Shown: positions 25,932-34,957 of the stretch, piece by piece
Layout: every line of letters starts with the position of its first letter
Numbering within the stretch: position 1 is the first letter of the stretch
Source of the DNA: Lichenihabitans psoromatis
GTDB lineage: Bacteria > Pseudomonadota > Alphaproteobacteria > Rhizobiales > Beijerinckiaceae
Assembly (NCBI RefSeq): GCF_004323635.1
Contig: NZ_CP036515.1
Location: 1,971,501 to 2,035,500 of the forward strand
DNA length: 64,000 nt
Direction: 5' to 3'
Notes under the pieces: generated by a model
What the model saw: the letters and a program-made list of their open reading frames with translations, nothing else
The model's database searches: none
What the model was told of the DNA's origin: nothing
Position numbers and translations under genes: made by a program

Positions 25932-27026
25932 ATGCTGACGAGACGCCGCCTTATCGCTGGAGCGGGTGCGATTGTTGCGAGCGCTCACGTCGGCGTTCCG
26001 GCCTGGGCCGCGCAGGACGTCAAGTTGCTCAACGTCTCCTATGACCCGACCCGCGAACTCTATAGCGTCATCAACGAGGCTTTCGCGGCTGACTATAAAG
26101 CCAAGACCGGCACGGTGGTGACGATCGAGCAATCGCATGGCGGCTCGAGCAAACAGGCGCGCTCGGTGATCGACGGCCTTAAGGCCGATGTCGTGACGCT
26201 CGCGCTCGATTGGGACGTGACGGCCATGGAGCGGGCCGGGCTCATCAAGCCGGGCTGGCGCGACCGGCTGCCCGACAATGCCTCTCCCTACACGTCGACC
26301 GTTGCGTTTTTGGTCCGCAAGGGCAATCCGAAGGGCATCAAGGATTGGAGTGACCTGACCAAGAGCGACGCGCAGGTCGTGACCGCCAACCCGAAAACAA
26401 GCGGTGGCGGACGGTGGGCCTTTTTGGCGCTGTGGGGCGCTGTCGCCAAGGCCAAGACGCATGACCTGTCGACCGTGGCCGGCAACGACGAGGCGAAAGC
26501 CGCAGCCAAGGCCGCGACGGCCTTCCCGGTGCTCGATGATGCCACGGCCCGCACCGTCATCACGACTTTCTACAACAGCCACGTTCCGGTGCTCGACACA
26601 GGCGCGCGCGGCTCGACCGTCAGCTTTGCCCAAAAGCAGATCGGCGACGTGCTGGTCAATTGGGAGAACGAGCTTTGGCTGGCGCTGGAGGAGTTCGGCG
26701 CCGACAAGTTCGAGATCGTCTATCCCTCGGTCAGCATCTTGGGCGAAGCGCCGGTCGCGGTCGTCGATGCCGTGGTGGATGCAAAAGGAACCCGTGCGGC
26801 CGCCGAAGCCTACCTGCAATATCTCTACACCAAGGACGCGCAGGACACGATCGGCCAGCTTCATTACCGCCCGCGCGACATCGAAGCTCTCGCGCGCTAC
26901 AGCAAGGATCTGCCGCCCATCAAACTCTTCACGATCGACGAGACCTTCGGCGGCTGGACCAAGGCGCATGCGACTTTCTTCGCCGATGGCGGGGTGTTCG
27001 ATGCTCTCTACAAGCCGCTGAAGTAA
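25932..27026 (+). CDS. sbp: Sulfate ABC transporter substrate-binding protein
   Basis: This 364-residue periplasmic protein is of the Sbp/CysP family. The family block LLNVSYDPTRELY follows the signal peptide, and EQSHGGSSKQARSVIDGLKADVVTLALD, which includes the oxyanion-binding loop, lies near residues 68-95. NPKTSGGGRWAFLALWG and VNWENELWLAL are further signatures. The signal carries twin arginines (TRRRLIAGAG), so export by Tat is possible. ATG 25932 is preceded by AAGGAG; an earlier in-frame start at 25902 precedes the ribosome site. First gene of sbp-cysT-cysW-cysA. Confidence 0.9.
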   Translation: MLTRRRLIAGAGAIVASAHVGVPAWAAQDVKLLNVSYDPTRELYSVINEAFAADYKAKTGTVVTIEQSHGGSSKQARSVIDGLKADVVTLALDWDVTAMERAGLIKPGWRDRLPDNASPYTSTVAFLVRKGNPKGIKDWSDLTKSDAQVVTANPKTSGGGRWAFLALWGAVAKAKTHDLSTVAGNDEAKAAAKAATAFPVLDDATARTVITTFYNSHVPVLDTGARGSTVSFAQKQIGDVLVNWENELWLALEEFGADKFEIVYPSVSILGEAPVAVVDAVVDAKGTRAAAEAYLQYLYTKDAQDTIGQLHYRPRDIEALARYSKDLPPIKLFTIDETFGGWTKAHATFFADGGVFDALYKPLK

Positions 27027-27159
27027 GGTCGGGCAGCCCAATGACAGCGCTTGACGGCTTGTCCGCGGTTCGCAAGAACCGATCGTGGTCGAGCCAAGGC
27101 TTATGCGTGACGACAAGGCCAATAAGGATCGGTAGACCCCTCCGCTGTGAGCGGCGCGC

Positions 27160-28059
27160 ATGAGCGCGACGCCGCGCGTCATCCCGGGCTTTTCGCTCAC
27201 TCTCGGTTACACGCTCTTTTATCTGTCGCTGCTGGTGCTGATCCCGCTCGGGGCGTTGGTGTTCAAGACCACGCAACTGACATGGGCGGAATTCTGGGGA
27301 ACGGTCAGCGATCCAGTGGTGGTCGCGTCATACCGCCTGACGTTCGGCGCATCGGCCATCGCGGCGCTCGTCAATGCCGTGTTCGGTTTGATGGTGGCCT
27401 GGGTGCTGGTTCGCTACAGCTTTCCCGGTCGGCGCATCTTCGATGCCTTAATCGATTTTCCTTTCGCGTTGCCAACCGCCGTTGCCGGTCTCACGTTCAG
27501 CAACCTCTATCTGAAGACCGGCTGGATCGGCGGTCTCGGCGACAATATCGTGGGCGCGCTGAACCGGCTCGGCAGCTTCGTCGGGCGGCCCGATTTGCTG
27601 CCGGCGGACGCGCTATCGGGGCTCGACTTCGCCTATACCAACACCAATGTCGGCGTCGTGCTGGTGCTGATTTTCGTCGGCCTGCCGTTTGTGGTCCGCA
27701 CCGTGCAGCCGGTGCTGCAGGAGTGGGACACCGAATATGAACTTGCGGCCCGCAGCCTCGGGGCGAGCCCGTTCACGATCTTTCGGCGCGTCATCTTTCC
27801 GGAGATCTTCCCGGCTTGGCTCAGCGGATCCTCGCTGGCCTTCGCGCGCGCCGTTGGCGAATATGGCTCGGTGATCTTCATCGCCGGTAACATTCCGGGC
27901 AAGTCGCAGATCGCCCCGTTGCAGATCGTGACGAAGCTCGATGACTTTCATTACGCGCAGGCGACCGCGATCGGCGTCGTTCTGCTCGGGGCGTCGCTGA
28001 TGATCCTGCTGGTCGTCAACGGCTTCGAGGCCTGGGTGCGCCGACGGAGGATCGCTTGA
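27160..28059 (+). CDS. cysT: Sulfate ABC transporter permease CysT
   Basis: The 299-residue permease has six predicted membrane segments and the EAA loop in EYELAARSLGASPFTIFRRVIFPEIFPAWLSG near residues 195-225. SLLVLIPLGALVFKTT in the first helix and FPFALPTAVAGLTFSNLY are typical of CysT (CysU). The 133-base gap after sbp contains no gene. It pairs with CysW as the two halves of the sulfate/thiosulfate channel; 20 bases separate the two genes. Confidence 0.9.
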   Translation: MSATPRVIPGFSLTLGYTLFYLSLLVLIPLGALVFKTTQLTWAEFWGTVSDPVVVASYRLTFGASAIAALVNAVFGLMVAWVLVRYSFPGRRIFDALIDFPFALPTAVAGLTFSNLYLKTGWIGGLGDNIVGALNRLGSFVGRPDLLPADALSGLDFAYTNTNVGVVLVLIFVGLPFVVRTVQPVLQEWDTEYELAARSLGASPFTIFRRVIFPEIFPAWLSGSSLAFARAVGEYGSVIFIAGNIPGKSQIAPLQIVTKLDDFHYAQATAIGVVLLGASLMILLVVNGFEAWVRRRRIA

Positions 28060-28079
28060 TGGTGCGAGGATTGGTCTAG

Positions 28080-29123
28080 ATGGCAGCCGCACCGGTGCTT
28101 GGGGGTGCTCTGGCGGGTCCGGTCAAAACCGGCATCGAGGAACCGCGCATCGTCCGCGTCACGCTGATCGCCCTTTCGATCGCGTTCCTGACGCTCTTCA
28201 TCGTGCTGCCGGTCGCCAATGTGTTCACCCAGGCGTTCAGCAAGGGCGTCGACGCCTATGTGCAGACGTTCGGCACGGAGAGCGGCGGCCCCCCGCCGAA
28301 GACGATCCTCGACAAGCGCCGCGCGGCGATGAAACGCGCGCAGGTCGAAAAGACCTGGGGCGCCATCAGGATGTCGGTCGGCATCGCGGTCGTCGTGGTC
28401 CCGCTCAACATCGTATTTGGCCTGATGGCGGCCTGGTGCGTCACCAAATTTCGCTTTCGCGGCCGCGCGTTATTGGTGGCGCTGATCGATCTCCCGTTCT
28501 CGGTCTCGCCGGTCATCGCCGGTCTCGTCTTCGTGCTGCTGCTCGGGCGGAGCGGGCTGTTCGGCGCCTGGGCGACGGGTTTCACCTGGCCCGACCCCAC
28601 CTCGCTGACGTGGCAGGGCTTTGCCGGACACGTCTGGCCCCTCACGTTTTCGCGCAGCTATGAGGGCGTCATTTTTACGCCGCTCGCCATCGCGCTCGCG
28701 TCGATCTTCGTGACGTTCCCCTTCGTGGCCCGAGCGGTCATCCCGCTGATGCAGACGCAAGGCTCCGACGAGGAATTGGCCGCCCTCTCGCTCGGGGCGA
28801 GCGGTTGGCGCATCTTCCGAACCGTCACGTTACCCAATATCCGCTGGGCTTTGCTCTATGGGATCATCCTGTGCACCGCGCGGGCCTTCGGTGAGTTCGG
28901 CGCCGTCTCGGTCGTGTCGGGCAACGTCGATTCCAACGACACGATGCCGCTTCGCATCGAGAAGCTGTGGAACGAATATGATAATCAGGCCGCCTTTACG
29001 GTGGCGTCGCTGCTGGCTTTGCTGGCGGTGGTGACGCTCGTGATCAAGACCGTCATCGACATCAAGGCGGCGCGCGGTCGCGCGGTGGTGCCGCTCGCCC
29101 AGCAGAACGAGACGATTCGATGA
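28080..29123 (+). CDS. cysW: Sulfate ABC transporter permease CysW with an insertion
   Basis: The 347-residue protein carries the CysW signatures [51 protein letters not shown] and [16 protein letters not shown]. It is 50-60 residues longer than the usual 290. The extra length lies between the first and second helices at about residues 55-95, where a charged segment ([20 protein letters not shown]) is predicted to sit outside the membrane. The reading frame is open throughout. It overlaps cysA by four bases (ATGA). The insertion is unlike E. coli CysW and is noted separately. Confidence 0.88.
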   Translation: MAAAPVLGGALAGPVKTGIEEPRIVRVTLIALSIAFLTLFIVLPVANVFTQAFSKGVDAYVQTFGTESGGPPPKTILDKRRAAMKRAQVEKTWGAIRMSVGIAVVVVPLNIVFGLMAAWCVTKFRFRGRALLVALIDLPFSVSPVIAGLVFVLLLGRSGLFGAWATGFTWPDPTSLTWQGFAGHVWPLTFSRSYEGVIFTPLAIALASIFVTFPFVARAVIPLMQTQGSDEELAALSLGASGWRIFRTVTLPNIRWALLYGIILCTARAFGEFGAVSVVSGNVDSNDTMPLRIEKLWNEYDNQAAFTVASLLALLAVVTLVIKTVIDIKAARGRAVVPLAQQNETIR

Positions 29124-30181
29124 GCATCGAGGTCCGCGGGATCACCAAGACCTTTGGGTCGACGCAGGTTTTGAAAAACGTCGACCTGTCGATCAAGTCA
29201 GGCGAACTGGTGGCGTTGCTCGGGCCGAGCGGTTCGGGCAAGACCACCTTGCTGCGCGTCATCGCCGGCATGGAGGCGGCCGACCCCGGCAGCGGCGCGA
29301 TCCTGTTCGACGGGCAGGATATTTCGGCCAAAGGCATCGGCGACCGGCGGATCGGCTTTGTGTTCCAGCACTATGCTTTGTTCAAGAACATGACCGTGTT
29401 CGAGAATATCGCCTTCGGGTTGCGCTCGAAGCCCTGGCGCGCGCGCCCCACCAACGCCGCCATTGCGGCCAAGGTCGAGGAACTGCTGGGCCTCATCCAG
29501 TTGCAGTCGCTGGCGGGCCGGTACCCGGCGCAATTGTCGGGCGGCCAGCGCCAGCGTGTCGCTTTGGCGCGTGCCCTCGCGGTCGAACCCCGCGTGCTGC
29601 TGCTGGATGAACCGTTTGGCGCGCTCGATGCCACAGTGCGGCGGGAGCTTCGTCGCTGGCTGCGGCGCTTGCACGAGACCATCCATGTGACCACGATCTT
29701 CGTGACGCATGATCAGGAAGAGGCGCTGGAGGTGTCCGATCGGGTCGCCGTCATGCGGTCGGGGCGGATCGAGCAATTCGCGACCCCGCAGGAGGTCTAT
29801 GACAATCCCGCGAGCCTCTTCGTCTTTCAGTTTCTCGGAGCCTACAACCTGTTCGGCGCGCGGCGCGACACCGATGCGGCGTCGGATGTGGTCGCCACCA
29901 AGCCTCTGTCAGACGGGGGCGTAAAGCCCGGAATGACGCTGGTGCGCCCGCATGATGTGGTCATCGCCCGCACCGATCTCGGTGGCGGCTTTCCGGCCAC
30001 CATCCGGCATATCGGCGTTGCGGGGCCGACGATCCGGGTCGAACTGCATCGCGTCGATACGGGCGACACGATCGACGCGGAACTGACGGCCGAGCAGAGC
30101 CGCCAGTTGCGCCTCGCGGCGGGCGAGACGGTGTTCGTCACGTCCCGCCACGAACATTCGTTCGAGGATTACTCGATCTAG
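29120..30181 (+). CDS. cysA: Sulfate ABC transporter ATPase CysA
   Basis: The 353-residue ATPase has Walker [10 protein letters not shown] at about residue 37, [21 protein letters not shown] around the Q-loop, signature LSGGQRQR, Walker [12 protein letters not shown] and switch [18 protein letters not shown]. About 110 C-terminal residues form a TOBE-like regulatory domain, including [19 protein letters not shown] and VRPHDVVI, as in CysA. It is the last gene of the sulfate operon and converges with the NMT1-type binding protein gene, 13 bases away. Nothing separates it from CysA of other alphaproteobacteria. Confidence 0.92.
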   Translation: MSIEVRGITKTFGSTQVLKNVDLSIKSGELVALLGPSGSGKTTLLRVIAGMEAADPGSGAILFDGQDISAKGIGDRRIGFVFQHYALFKNMTVFENIAFGLRSKPWRARPTNAAIAAKVEELLGLIQLQSLAGRYPAQLSGGQRQRVALARALAVEPRVLLLDEPFGALDATVRRELRRWLRRLHETIHVTTIFVTHDQEEALEVSDRVAVMRSGRIEQFATPQEVYDNPASLFVFQFLGAYNLFGARRDTDAASDVVATKPLSDGGVKPGMTLVRPHDVVIARTDLGGGFPATIRHIGVAGPTIRVELHRVDTGDTIDAELTAEQSRQLRLAAGETVFVTSRHEHSFEDYSI

Positions 30182-30194
30182 GTTTTGGCGCCCC

Positions 30195-31193
30195 TTAGGG
30201 CTTCGTTGCGGCGTCATAGATCTTGTGGGTCCAGGCGCCTTTAGGCTCGGTGGTCAGCACTTTATTGTCCAATAGGATCTGGACGGTGCGCTTGTAATCG
30301 GCGGGGTCGAGATAGCCGACCCCCTTCGAGCCTTCCAGCAGCGGCACGATCTCTTGCACCATGGTGGTCTGGTGCTCTTTGGTTTGCGCGCCAGTTGTAT
30401 CGTTCTTCAGGATGATTGCGACCGTTTCATCCTGATGGGCCGCCACATATTCCCAGCCTTTGATCGAGGCCTTGACGAACCGGGCGAGCGCGTCGGCTTT
30501 CGTCGGATCCTTCAGTTCCGCCTCGGTCGTGTAGAGGCCATCCTCGAGCATGCCGATGCCCTGATCCTGCCACTTGAACGTCACGAGGTCGGCCTTCTTG
30601 AGCTGCCCGGACTCGAGGATCTGATGATATTCATTATAGACCATCGTGGCGATGCAATCGGCCTGCTTCTGGAGCAGCGGGTCGACGTTGAAGCCCTGCT
30701 TCAGCAAGGTCACGTCTGGCGAGGCGCCCTCGTATGTGTAGCCGAGCTTGTTCATCCAGGTCAGGAACGGGTATTCGTTGCCGCCGAACCAGACCCCGAT
30801 AGTCTTGCCCTTGAAATCGGCCGGCGTCTTGATGCCGGTATCCGCGCGGCAGGTCGTCATCTGAGCCGATTTCTCGAAGATCTGGGCGATGTTGACGAGC
30901 GGCTCGCCCTTCTCGCGAGCCGCCAGGGCCGCCGGCATCCAATCCACGATGACGTCCGCGCCGCCCGCCGCGATCACCTGTTCGGGCGCGATGTCGGGGC
31001 CGCCCGGCTTGATCGTCACGTCCAGCCCGGCATCCTTGTAGAAGCCCTTGTCTTGCGCGACGTAGTAGCCGGCGAATTGGCCCTGCGTGACCCATTTCAA
31101 TTGCAGCGTGAGCTTGTCGGCCGCATGGGCCTCCCCCGCCAACCCGAGAACCGCGGCGGCTGCGGCCAGATATGATGTTCGCTTGAACGACAT
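30195..31193 (-). CDS. NMT1/THI5-type ABC substrate-binding protein
   Basis: The 332-residue periplasmic protein has a signal peptide of about 24 residues (ends EAHA) and the NMT1/THI5 fold. LQLKWVTQGQFAGYYVAQDKGFYKDAGLDVTIKPGG near residues 30-65 is the family hallmark. NMT1-type proteins bind pyrimidines such as formyl-aminopyrimidine (ThiY), riboflavin (RibY) or related heterocycles. The pyrimidine-salvage CCCFC motif of yeast THI5 is absent, as expected for a transporter. It is the last of four genes with two different permeases. Ligand not determined; a RutR-like palindrome ahead of the operon hints at a pyrimidine or related compound. Confidence 0.82.
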   Translation of the reverse strand: MSFKRTSYLAAAAAVLGLAGEAHAADKLTLQLKWVTQGQFAGYYVAQDKGFYKDAGLDVTIKPGGPDIAPEQVIAAGGADVIVDWMPAALAAREKGEPLVNIAQIFEKSAQMTTCRADTGIKTPADFKGKTIGVWFGGNEYPFLTWMNKLGYTYEGASPDVTLLKQGFNVDPLLQKQADCIATMVYNEYHQILESGQLKKADLVTFKWQDQGIGMLEDGLYTTEAELKDPTKADALARFVKASIKGWEYVAAHQDETVAIILKNDTTGAQTKEHQTTMVQEIVPLLEGSKGVGYLDPADYKRTVQILLDNKVLTTEPKGAWTHKIYDAATKP

Positions 31194-31221
31194 GCGCGGT
31201 CTTCCCTGCAGGTTGTGGCCC

Positions 31222-32415
31222 TTATCGTCCTCGATAGGACGGGTGCCAGGAGGTGACGGCTCGCTCGAGAAGAGACAAGCCGCCGTAAAGTGCTGAACCG
31301 GTCACGGCCGCTACGAGAATGGTGGCCCATACCATCCCGAGATTCATGCGCGCCACCTCGGTCGAGATGCGAAACCCCATGCCAGCAATTGGCGTGCCGA
31401 AGAATTCCGCCACGATGGCGCTGATCAGCGCGAAGGTCGAGTTGATCTTCAGTGCATTGAAGATGAACGGTAGCGCGTTGGGAAGCCTGACCATCAGCAA
31501 CGTGCGCCAGTAACCCGCCGCGTAGGAGCGCATGAGATCGAGCTGGAGCCGCTCTGTCGTGGCCAGCCCGGCCAGCGTGTTGGTCAGCATCGGGAAGAGC
31601 GTCGTGACGACGACGACCGCGGCTTTCGACTCCCATCCGAAGCCGAACCACATGATCATGATCGGCGCGATGCCAACCATCGGTACGGCGCTGACGAGAT
31701 TGCCATAGGGCAATAGCCCGCGCCCGAGCGCCGGGAAGCGGTCGCAGAGGATCGCGATCGCGAGGCCGGCCGAGCAGCCGATCAGGTAGCCGCGTAACGC
31801 CGAGCGCAGCACCGTCTGGGTAAAATCGCCGGCCAGGATCGCGCCATTGCCGAACGCCGTCACGGCGACGAGGCTGGGCGGTGGGAGCAGGATCAGCGGC
31901 ACGCCGAAGCCGCGCACCACCACTTCCCATAAATAAAGTATCAGGATACCGAAGACGGCCGGCACGACGAGGCTGCGGCCCCAGCCCGGATCTTCGCTGA
32001 GGCGCGTCAGCACGCGCCAAACGAGCAGGATCACGGCCGCTACCATCAGCCAAGCCCCCACGCCGAGCGCGAGCCCGAAGGCAAGCAGCCAGAACGGGAG
32101 CGCGGCACCAGCCAGAATGGCCGGCGTCAGCATCAAGGCTTCTAAGCGTGGCCGCCGACTGCGCTTGCGAACAACGAGGTCGCAGACGAGACACGTGGTC
32201 AGAACGAGCGCCGCCACCGCGAGCGCAGGGTGTAGCGACCCCCACGAGAGCGCCGTCCAGGTGGTCTGGCCGACGGCATCGAGCGGATCGGCATCGGGGT
32301 CGACCGGAGGCGCGACGCCGCGCCAAGCCACGGGCCAGAACAAGGCCGCGATGGCCACGACACAGGCGGCGGCGGGCAGTGGGGCAAGGCCGGGGCGCCG
32401 CGACCAAAGCGTCAT
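31222..32415 (-). CDS. ABC permease with extra N-terminal membrane region
   Basis: The C-terminal 250 residues form a SsuC/ThiX-like BPD_transp_1 permease, with LSAVPMVGIAPIMIMWFGFGWESKAAVVV as the typical loop region and ALPFIFNALKINSTFALISAIVAEFFG after it. In front is an extension of about 140 residues with roughly four further hydrophobic segments, making 397 residues against a usual 250-280. The start at 32415 overlaps the first permease gene as ATGA. Two non-identical permeases (306 and 397 residues) imply a heterodimeric channel. Confidence 0.8.
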   Translation of the reverse strand: MTLWSRRPGLAPLPAAACVVAIAALFWPVAWRGVAPPVDPDADPLDAVGQTTWTALSWGSLHPALAVAALVLTTCLVCDLVVRKRSRRPRLEALMLTPAILAGAALPFWLLAFGLALGVGAWLMVAAVILLVWRVLTRLSEDPGWGRSLVVPAVFGILILYLWEVVVRGFGVPLILLPPPSLVAVTAFGNGAILAGDFTQTVLRSALRGYLIGCSAGLAIAILCDRFPALGRGLLPYGNLVSAVPMVGIAPIMIMWFGFGWESKAAVVVVTTLFPMLTNTLAGLATTERLQLDLMRSYAAGYWRTLLMVRLPNALPFIFNALKINSTFALISAIVAEFFGTPIAGMGFRISTEVARMNLGMVWATILVAAVTGSALYGGLSLLERAVTSWHPSYRGR

Positions 32416-33332
32416 CGCAATTGCCCCGTGCGGCCAAGCAGCAGCCGTTCGATCGCCGCGATCGTGTAGACAAGCGCGAGGCTGAGCACCGCCGCCGCGA
32501 CCAGCGCGCCCCAGATCTGCAGCGTCTGGCCGTAATAGGAGCCGGTCAGCAGCCGCGCGCCGAGCCCTGCCGTCCCGCCGGTCGGCAATTCGGCCACGAT
32601 GGCCCCGATGGTCGAGACCGCAACCCCGATTTTCAGGCCGGTGAACAGCATCGGCAGCGAACTCGGCAGTTTCAGTTTCCAGAAGAGCTGCTGGCCGCTG
32701 GCATGATAGGTTTTCAATAATTCGGCCACGAGCGGGTCGCTGGAGCGAAGGCCCTTGACCATGCCGATCGTCACCGGAAAAAACGACAGATAGGCGCAGA
32801 TGATCGCCTTGGGCAGCAATCCGGTCAGCCCGATATTGCCCAGAATCACCACCGCCATGGGGGCAATCGCGAGAATCGGCACCGTCTGCGACGCCACCAC
32901 CCACGGCATGACGCTGGCCTCGAGAACGCGGCTATGAACGATACCGATCGCCAGAATGGCGCCGAAGACCGAGCCGAGCACGAAGCCGCTGATGGCCGTC
33001 CCGGCCGTGACGCCGCAATGGTAGAGCAGGCTGTGCGGATCCGTCGGCGCGTAGAACAACACCGTCCTGACCAGTTCCCCGACGATCTGATCCGGCGTGG
33101 GCAGCAGCGGGCGGCTCGCCGTGAAAGCCTGGCGGACGAAATCGTCAAAGCTCCATGCCGCTCCGGTCTGGGCCAGTCGAGCGGTCGCTTGCGGCCCATT
33201 CAGCACGAGTGCCAGGCCGTACCAGACAATGAGGATAACGGCTCCGACGATCGCGACCGGCATGATGTGAGTGTTGTGCCCCGATCGAGGCAGCGGACGA
33301 GCGTCGATCCGGCTGAGCGCGCTAGTCGTCAT
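32412..33332 (-). CDS. ABC permease (NMT1-type importer), first subunit
   Basis: The 306-residue inner-membrane protein is a BPD_transp_1 permease of the SsuC/ThiX type. WVVASQTVPILAIAPMAVVILG is the family's loop, and the segment SSLPMLFTGLKIGVAVSTIGAIVAELPTGG contains the following helices. A large loop follows the first helix, near residues 45-90. ATG 33332 overlaps the ATPase gene by 11 bases; an in-frame start at 33365 would reach further into that gene. It pairs with the longer permease downstream. Confidence 0.83.
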   Translation of the reverse strand: MTTSALSRIDARPLPRSGHNTHIMPVAIVGAVILIVWYGLALVLNGPQATARLAQTGAAWSFDDFVRQAFTASRPLLPTPDQIVGELVRTVLFYAPTDPHSLLYHCGVTAGTAISGFVLGSVFGAILAIGIVHSRVLEASVMPWVVASQTVPILAIAPMAVVILGNIGLTGLLPKAIICAYLSFFPVTIGMVKGLRSSDPLVAELLKTYHASGQQLFWKLKLPSSLPMLFTGLKIGVAVSTIGAIVAELPTGGTAGLGARLLTGSYYGQTLQIWGALVAAAVLSLALVYTIAAIERLLLGRTGQLR

Positions 33333-34212
33333 AGCTATGGCCCGCCTTGAGTCCATGGCGGACACGGGCCGCGACCTCCGCGAAAGTCGGTGTGTCCCGC
33401 AGATCGAGCGTGCGCAAGCGAGGTAGAGGACTGTCGATCACATCGAGAATGCGGCCGGGTCGCGGGCTCATGACGACGATATGGGTCGACAGGAACACAG
33501 CTTCGGCGATCGAATGGGTGACGAAGACGCAGGTTTTGCCGGTCCGCTCCCATAATTGTGTCAGATTGAGGTTGAGTTGGTCACGCGTGATCTCGTCGAG
33601 GGCGCCGAACGGTTCATCCATGAGCAGTAAGTCCGGCGCAAAACCGAGGGCGCGGGCGATCGAAACGCGCTGCTGCATACCGCCGGATAATTGCCACGGA
33701 AATTTTCTCTCAAAGCCGGACAAGCCGACAAGGTCGAGTTCGGCCGCAACACGCCGCTCCCGTTCGGCCCGGTCAATCCCGATGATTTCGAGCGGCAAAG
33801 CGACGTTGCCGGCCACCGTTCTCCACGGCAGAAGGGCGGGTGCCTGGAACACGTAACCATAGTGCCGCGCTTCGCGGGCGCGCTGCGGATCGAGGCCATT
33901 GATGGTCAACGATCCCGATGTCGCACGTTCGAGGTCGGCGATGACGCGCAGCAAGGTCGTCTTTCCGCAGCCGGACGGGCCGATCAGCGACACGAACGCG
34001 CCACGCTCGATCGAGAGGTCGACGTTCGACAAAGCGTGAACCGGCCCGTCTGTCGCCGCGAACGTCACCGAGAGGTCGCGCGCGACCACGATTGGCTGAT
34101 GACCGGGTGTCTGACGCTCGTGGCCGGTGCGTTGATCTCGACGATCCTCGACACGCGCCGCCGCGTCTGCTGCCGCAGACCCGACCGTGAGACCCAGACC
34201 CGCAGTCATCAT
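33322..34212 (-). CDS. ABC ATPase of the NMT1-type importer
   Basis: The 296-residue ATPase has an N-terminal polar extension of about 40 residues, then Walker A GPSGCGKTT, VFQAPALLPWRTV at the Q-loop, signature LSGGMQQR, Walker [13 protein letters not shown] and switch VTHSIAEAVFLS. This is the SsuB/ThiZ group. GTP- or metal-specific changes are absent. It is the first gene of ATPase-permease-permease-binding protein. Two ATG codons follow each other at 34212 and 34209, with GGGGA about 12 bases upstream. A RutR-like palindrome lies 27-42 bases before the start. Confidence 0.85.
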   Translation of the reverse strand: MMTAGLGLTVGSAAADAAARVEDRRDQRTGHERQTPGHQPIVVARDLSVTFAATDGPVHALSNVDLSIERGAFVSLIGPSGCGKTTLLRVIADLERATSGSLTINGLDPQRAREARHYGYVFQAPALLPWRTVAGNVALPLEIIGIDRAERERRVAAELDLVGLSGFERKFPWQLSGGMQQRVSIARALGFAPDLLLMDEPFGALDEITRDQLNLNLTQLWERTGKTCVFVTHSIAEAVFLSTHIVVMSPRPGRILDVIDSPLPRLRTLDLRDTPTFAEVAARVRHGLKAGHSYDD

Positions 34213-34494
34213 TCCGTATCCCCGTCCACCATCGGGGTTTGACCGAATGGTCAGCTATCCTGCTGGCTGTCGCTGCGCCGATCAAGACATAAGATCGTCG
34301 TGAAAAGGGCTCTGTTTCGCGATTTAATCGCTCAAAGCATCTTCAAACAACTCGACAGTCGAAATGGATCTTTCGGACTAACTCGGACGTTGCCTGTGAC
34401 TCTACGCCACAATGAATTTAAGCAGAAGATAAAATATGAATTTAGAAACAAATAATTAATATGGTTCGAGGATGCGTTCGAAATAGAGGCAGCG
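34213..34494. other. Divergent AT-rich promoter region
   Basis: This 282-base gap lies between the NMT1-type importer operon and the MerR-type gene. Next to the importer is the palindrome at 34239-34254. A six-base inverted repeat GCGATT-t-AATCGC lies at 34319-34331. The last 100 bases before the MerR gene are strongly AT-rich (for example AATTTAAGCAGAAGATAAAATATGAATTT in part). No riboswitch fold such as a TPP element was recognised. Confidence 0.4.
34239..34254. promoter_or_regulatory. RutR-like palindrome upstream of NMT1-type importer
   Basis: TTGACCGAATGGTCAG matches 12 of the 14 fixed positions of the E. coli RutR consensus (TTGACCA-N2-TGGTCAA). RutR is a TetR-family regulator of pyrimidine degradation that senses uracil. 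The site is 27-42 bases upstream of the ATPase start, a good place for an operator or an overlapping promoter. A binding TetR-family protein is not encoded in this window. Confidence 0.5.
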
Positions 34495-34896
34495 ATGGCG
34501 TATGACCAGACGGAGACCGCTCGACTTAGTATCGCGGAGCTTGCGGCACAATACGATCTGACATTGCGAACTTTGCGATTTTACGAGAAACGAGGCTTGT
34601 TGCATCCAGAGCGCGTCGGAACACGTCGATACTTCGGACCAACTGAAATGAAGCGACTCGAATTCATTCTCAAGGTGCGTGATTGGGGCTTCACACTGAC
34701 AGAAATCGGTGAGTTGCTTGGAAACGGCAAGACGAATTCGGATGGAACTCCAGTCGTGCCAACCGATTTAGTCGAAACTCAGATCTCTCGGCTCGAACGT
34801 CAACGCACGCAAATCGACCACGCGATCGAAACACTGCAGCGTGAGGCCGTGCACGCGACCGCTCCTGCCGAGCAATCCCACTCTAGCGCACCCTGA
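34495..34896 (+). CDS. MerR-family transcriptional regulator
   Basis: This 133-residue protein has the MerR DNA-binding domain at residues 10-80: SIAELAAQYDLTLRTLRFYEKRGLLHPERVGTRRYF, with TEMKRLEFILKVRDWGFTLTEIGELL as the second half. A short C-terminal helix (ISRLERQRTQIDHAIETLQ) would form the antiparallel dimer coiled coil. There are no metal-binding cysteines, so it is not a metal sensor of the MerR/CueR kind. Codon use and base composition are AT-richer than the neighbours. It is divergent from the NMT1-type importer, but whether it controls it is unknown. Confidence 0.85.
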   Translation: MAYDQTETARLSIAELAAQYDLTLRTLRFYEKRGLLHPERVGTRRYFGPTEMKRLEFILKVRDWGFTLTEIGELLGNGKTNSDGTPVVPTDLVETQISRLERQRTQIDHAIETLQREAVHATAPAEQSHSSAP

Positions 34897-34957
34897 CCGA
34901 CGCATTTAACGAGGCGCGTCGTGGAAGGCCTGGTCGGCGACGACCTGATCGTGCTCG

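Noticed and set aside
31097..32473. 458-codon open frame on the minus strand
   Set aside because: Out of frame within the second NMT1-type permease; Arg/Ala/Pro-rich shadow without motifs.
34213..34494. TPP riboswitch ahead of the NMT1-type importer
   Set aside because: The expected conserved THI-box strings (CUGAGA, ACCUGAUC-like) are not present on either strand.
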